A stretch of DNA of 64,000 bases, taken from contig NZ_STGF01000024.1 of the NCBI RefSeq assembly GCF_005222705.1, positions 54,040 to 118,039 of the forward strand, given 5' to 3'. Of the stretch, positions 1 through 8,387 are shown in pieces. Source of the DNA: Paenibacillus sp. SY21-1. GTDB taxonomy: Bacteria > Bacillota > Bacilli > Paenibacillales > Paenibacillaceae. A program made the position numbers and the translations under genes. The notes under the pieces were generated by a model. It saw nothing but the letters and a program-made list of their open reading frames with translations. It made no database searches and was not told the origin of the DNA. The number at the start of each line of letters is the position of its first letter. Positions within the stretch are counted from its first letter, which is position 1.

Positions 1-323
1 TGGAGGAAAAGGGGGTTATCGAGGAATACCGAACCGTCATTTCTTCGCAAAAAGTGGGTAAGCCATGCACAGCCTATGTGCTTGTCCGAACCCGTAATTG
101 CTATCCCTTCCTTGATTTTTGTCGTTCATCACCGGAGGTCATGGAATGTTACCGGATAAGCGGAGAGCATAATTATTTATTGAAGGTCCTCACGGAAACG
201 ACCCAGGGGCTGGAGGAATTTGAAAACCGATGTGATTCATACGGAACCTATACGACTTTAATTGTAATGTCTTCACCGATCGCATATAAAAATCTCATTG
301 GAGAAACGGATTTGCTCGCATAA
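1..323 (+). CDS. Lrp/AsnC family transcriptional regulator, C-terminal part (cut by window edge)
   Basis: The frame is open from the first bases of the window and ends at a TAA at 321-323; the N-terminal helix-turn-helix lies outside. The visible part begins with EEKGVIEEYRTVIS, the typical end of the Lrp wing that leads into the ligand-binding RAM/AsnC_trans_reg domain. The rest fits that alpha-beta domain (TAYVLVRTR, then VMECYRISGEHNYLLKV), which binds amino acids and builds dimers and octamers. A GTG at 54 is an internal codon, not the start, because the homologous sequence continues upstream. The gene is convergent with the MFS transporter and both run into a shared hairpin terminator. 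The effector cannot be predicted from this fragment. Confidence 0.85.
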   Translation, partial: EEKGVIEEYRTVISSQKVGKPCTAYVLVRTRNCYPFLDFCRSSPEVMECYRISGEHNYLLKVLTETTQGLEEFENRCDSYGTYTTLIVMSSPIAYKNLIGETDLLA

Positions 324-342
324 ATGTATTTCTGCAATTCCC

Positions 343-380
343 AAAAAAATGAATGCGCCATATAGCGGATTCATTTTTTT
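343..380. terminator. Bidirectional intrinsic terminator
   Basis: An A-run, a stem AATGAATGCGC pairing with GCGGATTCATT, and a T-run lie between the convergent Lrp-type gene and the MFS gene, giving a U-tract on either strand. Confidence 0.8.
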
Positions 381-409
381 GCTTATGTTATACATGCTCG
401 TGGATTCCT

Positions 410-1612
410 TTACGAAGGAAAGCCATGCTTTTTAGCTAGCCAAGCCGCAAGCAAAGAGGGAAGCAGCAGGATGATTACTGCCCCGGGAAGGAGTCCGGCT
501 CCAAGCCGTTCGAGAACAAACCCGCCCATAATGCCTCCGCCGCCGATTGCCACATTCCATGCGGTAACCAGCATCGATTGGGCTATATCTGCGCTTTTCC
601 CCCCTGCTTGTGCTATTGCTGTTTGCAGTAACGTGGCTGCCCCGCCAAACGTAATTCCCCACACTGTAACACCAAAAATGATAATTGCAGGTTGATTCAT
701 TCCGATTCCCATGGCTGCAGAAGCCACAGCAAACCCTGTGATGCTGATGAGAACCAGTATTCTTAGAAAACGGTCAATCAGTATGCCTATCACCCAAATG
801 CCAACAACCGAGGTCATTCCGAAAATAAGTAGAACCAAATCCACTCGCTGAGCAAACGCGGTTTTCGCAAGATATGGTGCAATATAAGTGTACAACATAT
901 TATGAGCGAGTACCCAAGCCAAAACGACGAATAAAATCGTCCGCACACCAGGCATCATGAACACCCTGTAAAAAGGGAGTTGATCCCCGACAGGCTCGCC
1001 TGCATAATCCGGCACCTTCCAGAGCACCCAGCCAATAAGGGCAACAGTCAGTAAAGATACAGCTCCAAAAATGAGACGCCACCCTGTATATGTTCCGAAA
1101 AAAGTGCCAAGCGGAACGCCCAGCGCCAATGCCAGCGGGGTGCCGACCATGGCCACAGCCATCGCTTTTCCTTTCAGCGAATCAGGCACCATGCGCCGTG
1201 CATAACCGGCCGTCATCCCCCATAGAACACCGGCCGAGACACCGGCGAAGAAACGCGCGACAAGCGTCAGCACATAAACGGAAGATAACGCGGTGATGGT
1301 GTTAAATACAAGAAAGCCGATGATGCACAACAGCAGAAGCGGTCGGCGCCTCCACCCACGGGTAGCCGTTGTCAAAGGAATGGCGGCCAGTAGAGATCCA
1401 ACCGCATAAAGAGTGACCAATTGTCCGGCAAGAGCTTCACTGACCCCAAGATCCTGTGAAATTTGCGGGAGTAATCCGGCAGGCAGGCTTTCCGTAAGAA
1501 TGCAGATGAAGCCCGCCATGGCTAAAGCCAGCAATCCGGCCCACGGAAGACGGCTAGAAGACAACACAGCATTTGTACCGTCTTTACTTATAAGAGCAGT
1601 GTCTGAATTCAC
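410..1612 (-). CDS. MFS transporter, drug:H+ antiporter-1 (AraJ/YdhP-like)
   Basis: This 400-residue protein has about twelve hydrophobic segments and no extra domains, the size of DHA1-type major facilitator exporters. The first helix (GLLALAMAGFICILTESLPAG) and the following SQDLGVSEALAGQLVTLYAVG resemble the sugar-efflux/arabinose-efflux (AraJ, YdhP, SotB) branch. A loop-2/3 motif of the G-x-L-x-D/R-R-x-G-R-R type is seen as TATRGWRRRPLL. The start is a GTG at 1612 preceded by AAGGAG with suitable spacing. The gene stands alone, so the substrate is unknown; drug or sugar efflux across the cytoplasmic membrane is the family expectation. Confidence 0.85.
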   Translation of the reverse strand: MNSDTALISKDGTNAVLSSSRLPWAGLLALAMAGFICILTESLPAGLLPQISQDLGVSEALAGQLVTLYAVGSLLAAIPLTTATRGWRRRPLLLLCIIGFLVFNTITALSSVYVLTLVARFFAGVSAGVLWGMTAGYARRMVPDSLKGKAMAVAMVGTPLALALGVPLGTFFGTYTGWRLIFGAVSLLTVALIGWVLWKVPDYAGEPVGDQLPFYRVFMMPGVRTILFVVLAWVLAHNMLYTYIAPYLAKTAFAQRVDLVLLIFGMTSVVGIWVIGILIDRFLRILVLISITGFAVASAAMGIGMNQPAIIIFGVTVWGITFGGAATLLQTAIAQAGGKSADIAQSMLVTAWNVAIGGGGIMGGFVLERLGAGLLPGAVIILLLPSLLAAWLAKKHGFPS

Positions 1613-1936
1613 GAAAAAAATCTCCTTTATTTATTTTTTGCCGCTTAAAAATGCTTTGGCTTTCGTATAAGCATATATAAATAACACGTTTGTTTACATG
1701 GATGATTAAATGAGGATGAAGTGAATTAAGCCGAAACTGCTGTTATTTTTATAGAAATTCCGTTATTTTAAAGGCCGCAAAGTGTGGACATGCAATAGGT
1801 TTGCCGCTTATCCCCATCCATTAAAGTCTAGGATGAGAATAACTCGTGTACAGATGAATTCCCTAATCGGCTGTCGTCTATAATAAACGAAGGTATAATT
1901 GAACAGCAATTAATTTGACGAAGAGGAGTTTTGAAC
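1613..1936. other. Intergenic region between divergent MFS and VOC genes
   Basis: No gene is supported here. Two TATAAT-like hexamers (1879-1884 and 1894-1899) precede the VOC gene on the plus strand; no convincing -35 was identified. The Shine-Dalgarno GAGGAG for the VOC gene is at 1922-1927. Confidence 0.5.
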
Positions 1937-2353
1937 ATGGCATTAACGTCCGCTTTCACGAGCTTCAACCTTCCTGTAAAAGACAAAGAGCAATCGAAAG
2001 CATTCTTCACTGGACTCGGATTCGAGCTCAACCTGCAATTCCCCGAGAACGAAAATTCGGTAGCCATCGTGATCGGCCACAACTTGCAGGTCATGCTGAT
2101 TAATCAAGCATTCTTTATTACGCTCACCGAGAAGGAAACCGTCGATACGAGCAAGTATGCTCAGATGACGATCGCATTGGCCTTCGAGAGCCGGGAAAAG
2201 GTCGATGAAATCGTGAATACCGCAGTCTCCATGGGCGGTAAATTGCACGCTGAACCTGAAGATTACGGGTTCATGTATCATTGGGGCTTCGTGGACCTGG
2301 ACGGCCATCTGTGGGCCATTAACTACATGAACATGGATGCGGAACAAGGTTAA
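1937..2353 (+). CDS. VOC (glyoxalase/bleomycin-resistance) superfamily protein
   Basis: This 138-residue protein has one VOC module pair: an N-terminal strand ALTSAFTSFNLPVKD, then a helix with KAFFTGLGFEL, and a C-terminal WGFVDLDGHLWAINYMN strand typical of COG3607-type predicted lactoylglutathione-lyase relatives. Such proteins are small soluble dimers whose metal and substrate vary; most are uncharacterised. The ATG at 1937 is preferred over an in-frame TTG at 1931 because GAGGAG at 1922-1927 gives it a 9-nt spacing. It is monocistronic and followed by a hairpin at 2395-2426. The exact reaction cannot be assigned. Confidence 0.85.
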   Translation: MALTSAFTSFNLPVKDKEQSKAFFTGLGFELNLQFPENENSVAIVIGHNLQVMLINQAFFITLTEKETVDTSKYAQMTIALAFESREKVDEIVNTAVSMGGKLHAEPEDYGFMYHWGFVDLDGHLWAINYMNMDAEQG

Positions 2354-2394
2354 GTCTAACGGAGAGCACGCTCGTACCAGGGATCAGAAAAAAG

Positions 2395-2426
2395 GCGCCG
2401 GGCAGCATCTTGCCCGGCGTCTTCTT
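2395..2426 (+). terminator. GC-rich hairpin after VOC gene
   Basis: Stem GCCGGGCA/TGCCCGGC with a CATCT-type loop followed by a short mixed T-run (GTCTTCTTC), placed about 40 bases after the stop codon. Confidence 0.65.
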
Positions 2427-2530
2427 CGCGATGTCCACTTCCATTTTCATAGAGTTGTACTATTTGCTTTTTGAATTCGGTAAAAATAAAAAACAACTAT
2501 CTATTAGGCTGACAATTTTATAAGTACTGT

Positions 2531-2570
2531 CATAAAACAACCCTATTCCGAAGAATAGGATTGTTTTATG
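2531..2570. terminator. Long AT-flanked hairpin, bidirectional terminator
   Basis: CATAAAACAACCCTATTC pairs with GAATAGGATTGTTTTATG around a CGAA loop, with one mismatch in 18 pairs. It lies between the VOC gene and the broken lipoprotein gene, which converge on it. Confidence 0.75.
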
Positions 2571-2626
2571 CTGAAGTTTTAGAACGATTACCGGCTAAAT
2601 TTCCAGTTAATTGAAGGTTACCTTAT

Positions 2627-2965
2627 CTATTCTTGTAAAGCCATTGCCTTGACATAAGAGCCATCTGCATTTTCAATTGCAAGAGCATGGGAAACACTTA
2701 TGTCTTTAAGTTTGTATACGGCGCTTCCTTTTTCGTAAAAATTGGAATTTCTATCTTTGTTAGACTGAGTTTCGTAAGTTGCATAATTTCCCATACGCCC
2801 GAGTTCCTCTTCAATTTCCTGAACGGTTTCCTCTGTACCTGTATATAAAACACCATCCTAGCGCACCATTGCCTGGGATGCAAAGCTGCCGTCATTTGAG
2901 GTTGCAGAACAACCACTTGGAAGTAATAGCGTTACAGCTAAAATTGTAACTATCATTTTATTCAT
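2627..2965 (-). pseudogene. Small lipoprotein gene interrupted by an in-frame amber codon
   Basis: The minus strand starts at an ATG at 2965 and reads MNKMIVTILAVTLLLPSGCS, a lipoprotein signal peptide with a lipobox ending in Cys. It continues to ...FASQAMVR and then meets TAG at 2860-2858 (codon 36). Beyond the TAG the same frame stays open for about 76 codons (DGVLYTGTEETVQEIEEELG ... VSHALAIENADGSYVKAMAL) to a TAG at 2627-2629. The two halves are in register and read as one exported protein of about 112 residues, so a point change of CAG or TGG to TAG is the simplest explanation. No AGGAGG-type site lies at ideal distance from the ATG. Recoding by a suppressor or a sequencing error cannot be excluded. 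Family not recognised. Confidence 0.7.
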
Positions 2966-3733
2966 TTCACAATTAACGCATCTCCTCTCCCAGCTATTTT
3001 GTTCTTTAAACTTAGAACGAATTCAAAAGCAGTCATGTTTCATTTTGAAAAGAATGTAAATCTGAGTTCTTGATCCTAATCAACTCATTTCAATATAGCA
3101 ACTAAGGAAAAATCATAAAGTCAATTGTATAAAGGCACGAAATGGGCATAAGATGGTTGACATAGTTATCCGAGTAGATTTACTCATGAACACATACTTA
3201 TGTAATATTCAGAAAGCAGGCTGACATTATGAATGAATATCGAATAAAGGGCTTATCCTGCTTAGGCTTCGCTTAACTTAAAGCAGACAATTGGAGCACG
3301 GAGAAGGAGCCAAACTGAGCTATAACTCCGGGAAACTGGTGATTGATGCAGAAAGTCTCGCTCTCTTATGCATTTGCATCATTAATCGAGACCACTCCTG
3401 ATTTACCTACGGAACGAAGGAATACCCCAAGTACCCGAAGAAGAACTTCGGCTCGTGCTCCTAGTTTGTATCCTCCCTTAGTTGAACGAAAAAAAGCATC
3501 TTTATATACTAAAAGTGAGACCTTTACATCTAAAGTAATTTTCAGCTTGTTTCATTCTTTTCCAATATACTCAACAAAAAGTTCATAACGTCTCTTTAAC
3601 CATTCAAATTGACCTACTCATGATGTTGGCAATTATTCATGTATGAGTGATTCGGTAGGACGTACAATTTTTTTTTGAAAATATCCCAACCTTTATTTCG
3701 CCTGGCACACTATTTAATTGTCAGGAATTACAG
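2966..3733. other. Gene-poor stretch before the sigma factor gene
   Basis: Low-GC sequence with only short open frames that lack plausible Shine-Dalgarno sites. A plus-strand frame at 3343-3588 and a 61-codon minus-strand frame across 3350-3540 have no family signature, so I do not call either as a gene. It may hold decayed coding sequence. Confidence 0.4.
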
Positions 3734-5398
3734 ATGCAACTACTGAGGCAAAAGATGAATTCAATCGGGAAGAACGGAAAAGAAGTGGAAGCGCTCCGGA
3801 GCTATGTCAAACCGATTTTCGGTTTTGCGTTGAACCGGCTCAAGCAGCGGGCGGAGGCGGAGGATCTGGCTCAGGAGATTATGCTGCAATTGTTGAAATC
3901 CTTCTCCGGGGTGCGGGACATTAGATGCCTTGAGGCCTACGTCTGGACCGTTGCCCGATACACTTGGGTGAATTGGTTGAAAAAGCGTGCGCACGCTCCC
4001 CGAGCGATCGAAATCAACGGCATGTCCGAACTGTCGGCCGCCCCTTCCCGGGAGCCGCTTGATCGGCTGCTGGTAACCGAAGCTTACCGCGAGCTGCGCC
4101 GGGAAGTCGCGTTTCTGTCCGACATCCATCGCCGGATCGTGGTCATGCATTACTACGACGAGCTTAAAATCGGCGATATCGCGATTGCTCTGAACATTCC
4201 TGTCAACACGGTGAAGTGGCATTTGAGCGAGGCCAAAAAGGAGTTAAGGAAAGGGATGAACCGTATGCGTGCAGCAGGAACTTTGAGTGTCAATCCGGTC
4301 AGCATGGGGGAAATGGGCCATTCCGGTTCGGCCGGCAGACTGGGCGAAACCAACGATTTTCTAGGACGCGCCTTGGCGCAAAATATCATATACGCAGCCT
4401 ATCACAAGGCGCGTACCGTACATCAAATCGCGGAGGAGCTCGGAATGCCGCCGTCTTTGCTGGAAGGCGAAGTCCGGCACCTGGCCGATTACAATTTTCT
4501 CATCCAAATTTCTCCCGGCAAATATCAAAGCAATACCGTCGTCTGGGACCTCTTCGAGTTGGCCGTAGCCGGTCATCAGTTTTGGCAGGATTGCGCCGCC
4601 GAAGTGGCAGATGTTCATTTCGACACGTTAATGCAAGTTCGCCGGCAAGTCGAGAATAGCGGAGTGTACATTCCGGACGGCGACTATAACTTCCTGCTCT
4701 GGACCTTGCTGCCCAAGAACGTCGAGGAGCAATCTAGGCGGAGCATGCCGGCGGGCGACAGCTTCGATGAGGTCGCACCAATGCGAAAGGACGGAGGGCA
4801 GTATATTGCCTATGCGGCGTTGAACCGGAGCCGCTATACCGATCCGGGTTTTGATTTGAGTAGTTACGTCACCTTCGGTCCGTCGCTCCGCTACGTCGAA
4901 GACACTCCCTTATACTTGTGGCAATTCAATACGTACTGGAGCGATCGCCAGGTGGATTGGCGTTTCCTGGAATACCGGAATGTCGAGATTTGTCATGCGT
5001 TCCAACAAGGGGAACTGCCCGACAACGAAGAGAACAGCGAGCAATATTCGTTCTTGCTGGAGAAGGGGTACATCCGCAAGACGGAGGAGGGGTACAAGTT
5101 CAATGCGGTTTGGATCGACTCTCCGCAAACGTTGGATCAGTTGAACCAAGCAATGCCGGATTTGTCCGCTCTGTATGCGCCTGCTGTCGGCAAGCTCTAC
5201 GATAAAATGCTTAAGCTGTTCCTGCAAAATCAGCCGAAGCATTTGGAGCCACAGCTTGCTTACATGGTGAGAGGCAATACTGGCGGAGGCCGGCTGGTCG
5301 CTTATATTTTGAAGCATTTGATCGATAACGGGAAGCTGAAACCGCCGTTGCCGCACCAGCAGAAGACGATTTCAACCTGGATGGGGCCGGTCAAGTAA
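3734..5398 (+). CDS. ECF-type sigma-70 factor with a ~370-residue C-terminal extension
   Basis: Residues 20-95 form a sigma region 2 (EDLAQEIMLQLLKSF, then YVWTVARYTWVNWLKKR). Residues 125-180 form region 4 with a helix-turn-helix (HRRIVVMHYYDELKIGDIA, then VNTVKWHLSEAKKELRKGM). Ordinary ECF factors stop there at about 180 residues; this protein has 554. The extension carries a winged-helix-like segment (ARTVHQIAEELGMPPSLLEG ... LADYNFLIQISPGKY) and a second one near residues 440-480 (FLLEKGYIRKTEEGYKFNAV), separated by a mixed alpha/beta stretch. No anti-sigma gene is adjacent, so the extension may sense a signal or restrain activity itself, as in other ECF groups with C-terminal domains (inference). 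The ATG at 3734 has AGGA eight bases upstream. A strong terminator follows. Confidence 0.8.
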   Translation: MQLLRQKMNSIGKNGKEVEALRSYVKPIFGFALNRLKQRAEAEDLAQEIMLQLLKSFSGVRDIRCLEAYVWTVARYTWVNWLKKRAHAPRAIEINGMSELSAAPSREPLDRLLVTEAYRELRREVAFLSDIHRRIVVMHYYDELKIGDIAIALNIPVNTVKWHLSEAKKELRKGMNRMRAAGTLSVNPVSMGEMGHSGSAGRLGETNDFLGRALAQNIIYAAYHKARTVHQIAEELGMPPSLLEGEVRHLADYNFLIQISPGKYQSNTVVWDLFELAVAGHQFWQDCAAEVADVHFDTLMQVRRQVENSGVYIPDGDYNFLLWTLLPKNVEEQSRRSMPAGDSFDEVAPMRKDGGQYIAYAALNRSRYTDPGFDLSSYVTFGPSLRYVEDTPLYLWQFNTYWSDRQVDWRFLEYRNVEICHAFQQGELPDNEENSEQYSFLLEKGYIRKTEEGYKFNAVWIDSPQTLDQLNQAMPDLSALYAPAVGKLYDKMLKLFLQNQPKHLEPQLAYMVRGNTGGGRLVAYILKHLIDNGKLKPPLPHQQKTISTWMGPVK

Positions 5399-5771
5399 GT
5401 CCGTTCGGAAATGTATACGAAGAATGGCCGTTCCAGGGTGATGACCATTTTCACACAAAACTCTGTCTGTCCAACGAAGTGATCAGGTCATCGTTATTGC
5501 GCCACGCCCCCCTCCTGAACGTATGAAAATGAATTAAAAACAACCCATGACGCATGTGCGTCATGGGTTGTTTTTAATTGCGATCGTATCTGTCGGAGTT
5601 CTCCTTTATCTGACGATTTTTAACCTTTCTTGTCCGCAACCAACCGTGAGAGGCCAGATGCTTCACATACTCAGCAGATCTATTCAGCAAAACTGCCCGT
5701 TAGCTCAATGAAGCAGCGCAGTCTAATACTTTATTTTCTTCTGACAAAATAATATTAAACCACCCATTCCC
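5399..5771. other. Intergenic region between convergent sigma factor and glmS genes
   Basis: It contains the long terminator hairpin at 5532-5579. Nothing else recognisable was seen. Confidence 0.5.
5532..5579. terminator. Very strong bidirectional terminator
   Basis: A near-perfect inverted repeat of about 22 bp (ATTAAAAACAACCCATGACG and its complement) with T/A runs on both sides. It can terminate the ECF gene and, from the other strand, glmS. Confidence 0.9.
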
Positions 5772-7604
5772 CTACTCCACCGTCACGCTTTTCGCCAAAT
5801 TCCGCGGCTTATCTACGTCATGCTCCAGCGCCAGGGAGGCGTAGTAGGAGATCAGTTGTAGCGGAATGACGGACAGTGCAGGCGACAGAATCGGCAGCGT
5901 CTTCGGAATGGCGAACAGCTCGTCGACGGATTTGCCTACCTCTTCCTCCGAACCGGAGTTAGCGATGCCGATGACATGGGCGCCGCGCGCCTTGACTTCC
6001 TTAATGTTGCTGAGCGTCTTCTCGTACAGCTCCTCCTGCGTAACCAAGGCGATAACCGGGATACCATCCTCGATCAGCGCCAGCGTGCCATGCTTCAGCT
6101 CGCCCGCCGCATACGCCTCGGAGTGGATATAAGAAATTTCCTTCAGCTTCAGCGAGCCCTCCTGCGCGACGGCATAGTCGACACCGCGGCCGATGAAGAA
6201 CAGATGCTTATGCGTCGAGATCGATTCGGCTAGCTGCTTCAATACCGGCGCTTGCGTCAAAATATGCTCAACTTGAGCCGGAAGCTCATGCAAGGCTGCA
6301 ATGACTTCTTCGATATAAGCCGAATCCTTTGTTCCCAATACGCCTGCCAAATGCAAGCCGAACAGATAAAAAGCGATCAGCTGCGAAGTGTAAGCTTTCG
6401 TCGAAGCGACGGCGATTTCCAGACCCGCCCATGTAATCAGGACATGATCGGCTTCGCGCGCTACCGAGCTGCCCACTACGTTCGTAATCGCCAGGACGCG
6501 TGCGCCATTACGCTTCGCTTCACGCAGCGCGGCCAGTGTGTCGGCCGTCTCGCCCGATTGGCTGACAACGATAACGAGCGTGTCTGGCGTAATGATCGGG
6601 GAGCGGTAACGGTACTCGGACGCGACATCGTTTTCGACCGGAATACGGGCCAGGTTCTCAATAACTGTTTTGCCTACCAACCCTGCATGATAAGCCGTTC
6701 CGCACGCCACGATATGCACCTTGCGAATCGATTTGATGTAGTCGGCCGTCATGCCCAGCTCCTTCAAATCGACAGCTTTATTGTCTGGCGTAATGCGGCT
6801 CATCATCGTATCACGGTAAGCCTTCGGCTGCTCATAAACCTCTTTCAGCATAAAATGATCGAAACCGGCTTTCTCCGCAGTAACCAGATCCCAATCGACA
6901 TGGAATATTTGCTTGGAAATAGATTCGCCTTCAGTCGTCATAACTTCGACACTGCTGCGTGTCAGAACGGCCATTTCGCCGTCGTTCAAAATATATACAT
7001 CGCGTGTATGCTCAAGAATCGCCGGAATGTCGGAGCCGATAAAATTCTCGCCTTCGCCGATGCCGATAACAAGCGGGCTTGCGTAACGTACCGCAACGAG
7101 CAGATCCGGCTCATGCTCCGTCAGAACGCCCAGCGCGAATGCACCGCGCATCCGCTTCACCGCGCGTTGTACCGCTTCAACCAGATTGCCCTGATACTCA
7201 TCCGCCACCAAATGGGAAATAACCTCTGTATCCGTCTCCGACACAAAAATATGCCCTTTTGCGGAAAGCTCTTCCTTCAGGTTCAGGTAGTTTTCGACAA
7301 TGCCGTTATGCACAACGGAGAACTTGGCTGTCGTATCCGTATGCGGATGCGAGTTCACGTCCGACGGTTTGCCGTGGGTAGCCCAGCGCGTATGGCCGAT
7401 GCCTACAGAGCCCTCAAGCGGCTCTTGGTTCAGCAAGCCTTCCAGGTTCGCCAAACGCCCCTTGGATTTGGTTACTTCAAGCCCATTTTTCGTAAAAACC
7501 GCTATCCCAGCCGAGTCATAGCCACGGTATTCGAGCTTCTTCAAGCCCTCGATCAAAATATCCTGAGAGTCGCGTTTTCCGATATATCCAACAATTCCAC
7601 ACAT
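5772..7604 (-). CDS. glmS: Glutamine--fructose-6-phosphate aminotransferase (isomerizing)
   Basis: This enzyme makes glucosamine-6-phosphate from fructose-6-phosphate and glutamine, the first step to UDP-GlcNAc for peptidoglycan and teichoic acids. At 610 residues it matches full-length bacterial GlmS. After Met it begins CGIVGYIG, with the N-terminal nucleophile Cys of the class II glutaminase domain (about 1-220). Two SIS domains follow (about 285-420 and 455-590), visible in VSQSGETADTLAALREAK and in SEAYAAGELKHGTLALIE. The C-terminus DKPRNLAKSVTVE is the conserved family ending. The ATG has GGAGG upstream. It lies 783 bp downstream of glmM, and that gap holds a self-cleaving glmS ribozyme, so expression is expected to fall when glucosamine-6-phosphate is abundant. 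Confidence 0.98.
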   Translation of the reverse strand: MCGIVGYIGKRDSQDILIEGLKKLEYRGYDSAGIAVFTKNGLEVTKSKGRLANLEGLLNQEPLEGSVGIGHTRWATHGKPSDVNSHPHTDTTAKFSVVHNGIVENYLNLKEELSAKGHIFVSETDTEVISHLVADEYQGNLVEAVQRAVKRMRGAFALGVLTEHEPDLLVAVRYASPLVIGIGEGENFIGSDIPAILEHTRDVYILNDGEMAVLTRSSVEVMTTEGESISKQIFHVDWDLVTAEKAGFDHFMLKEVYEQPKAYRDTMMSRITPDNKAVDLKELGMTADYIKSIRKVHIVACGTAYHAGLVGKTVIENLARIPVENDVASEYRYRSPIITPDTLVIVVSQSGETADTLAALREAKRNGARVLAITNVVGSSVAREADHVLITWAGLEIAVASTKAYTSQLIAFYLFGLHLAGVLGTKDSAYIEEVIAALHELPAQVEHILTQAPVLKQLAESISTHKHLFFIGRGVDYAVAQEGSLKLKEISYIHSEAYAAGELKHGTLALIEDGIPVIALVTQEELYEKTLSNIKEVKARGAHVIGIANSGSEEEVGKSVDELFAIPKTLPILSPALSVIPLQLISYYASLALEHDVDKPRNLAKSVTVE

Positions 7605-7811
7605 AATTTAATAAGCCTCCGATTGGGTTATATTTCCCATGTGCACCGGATAGCCGCCTGCGTGGCATGCGCCTTTAAAGTTATGATGCAATCTTCCCTC
7701 GTAATACGTACAGGAATCTGCAATGCAACTCCTCTGCCCATGCCCGCCCGCTGGCGGCCTTCTGGACATACGGGAGCAACCAAGCCGCTATCTAGCCCGG
7801 CTCAGTCTTTC

Positions 7812-8004
7812 ATGCAGCCCGCCGCACGTTTGTCGACCCGGTCGCCCGGATGTTTTGCGTTGCGGCTATCGGTTGGCTTGCTGTTACCGGAAGGTCCCCG
7901 CCGAATCATTCGAACACCTTCACCTCGTCAGCTTGCCGTATGCCGTCATTCCCCGCCTCATCTGCCAAGCGTTGAACAACCGGTCATCACGCAAGCTCTG
8001 GCGC
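7812..8004 (-). ncRNA. glmS ribozyme (glucosamine-6-phosphate-activated self-cleaving riboswitch)
   Basis: Read on the minus strand upstream of glmS, the sequence shows the family landmarks in order. These are GCGCCAGAGCTTGC at the cleavage end (expected scissile bond between A8005 and G8004), then AGCTGACGAGGTG, then ATTCGGCGGGGACCTTCCGG (compare the conserved core ATTTCGGCGG..GCCTCCCGG), and finally CGACAAACGTG near the 3' stem. In the known family, glucosamine-6-phosphate acts as a catalytic cofactor, and the cleaved mRNA is degraded by RNase J, lowering GlmS. The 3' boundary is estimated from the last paired stem and may be off by some tens of bases. Confidence 0.93.
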
Positions 8005-8239
8005 TTCTGTTGCCGGTCTAACCTCTATCCTCGCTTTCCTTCCTGAATCATACTTCCTATCATATTCATTTTCATAACACTGTGCAACCCGTATCGTCAA
8101 AAAAGCGCCGAAAGCCCGCGCAATATCACGACTTTCGACATTTACCGCTTTCATATTCCCCCATTCGACAGCTATTGAATCATGAAGCTTTTTCCATCAG
8201 TATCAATGGGAGCCGCCAAAGCGGATGCCTGCCAGTTAA

Positions 8240-8279
8240 CAAAAAACAGCCTGCGCCGTCCTAAGGACAACGCAAGCCT
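8240..8279 (-). terminator. Intrinsic terminator after glmM
   Basis: On the minus strand GCTTGCGTTGTCC pairs with GGACGGCGCAGGC around a TTA loop, followed by TGTTTTTT. It separates the sigW-glmM transcript from the ribozyme-glmS unit, implying glmS has its own promoter in 8005-8239. Confidence 0.85.
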
Positions 8280-8387
8280 CATGCGTCTCAATCCATTCCG
8301 TTCCTATAATAAAAGATTATAATGCCCTCTCAAGCCGAAGTCCGACTCTTTTACCTGTATAAAATAAGACTCATGCTCGTCAAGCTT

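Noticed and set aside
3343..3588. 81-codon plus-strand frame before the sigma factor gene
   Set aside because: No Shine-Dalgarno, no family features, Arg/Ser/Thr-rich random-looking composition.
6252..8021. 589-codon open frame on the plus strand
   Set aside because: It runs antisense to glmS and its ribozyme leader; the sequence has no family pattern and reflects the codon bias of glmS.
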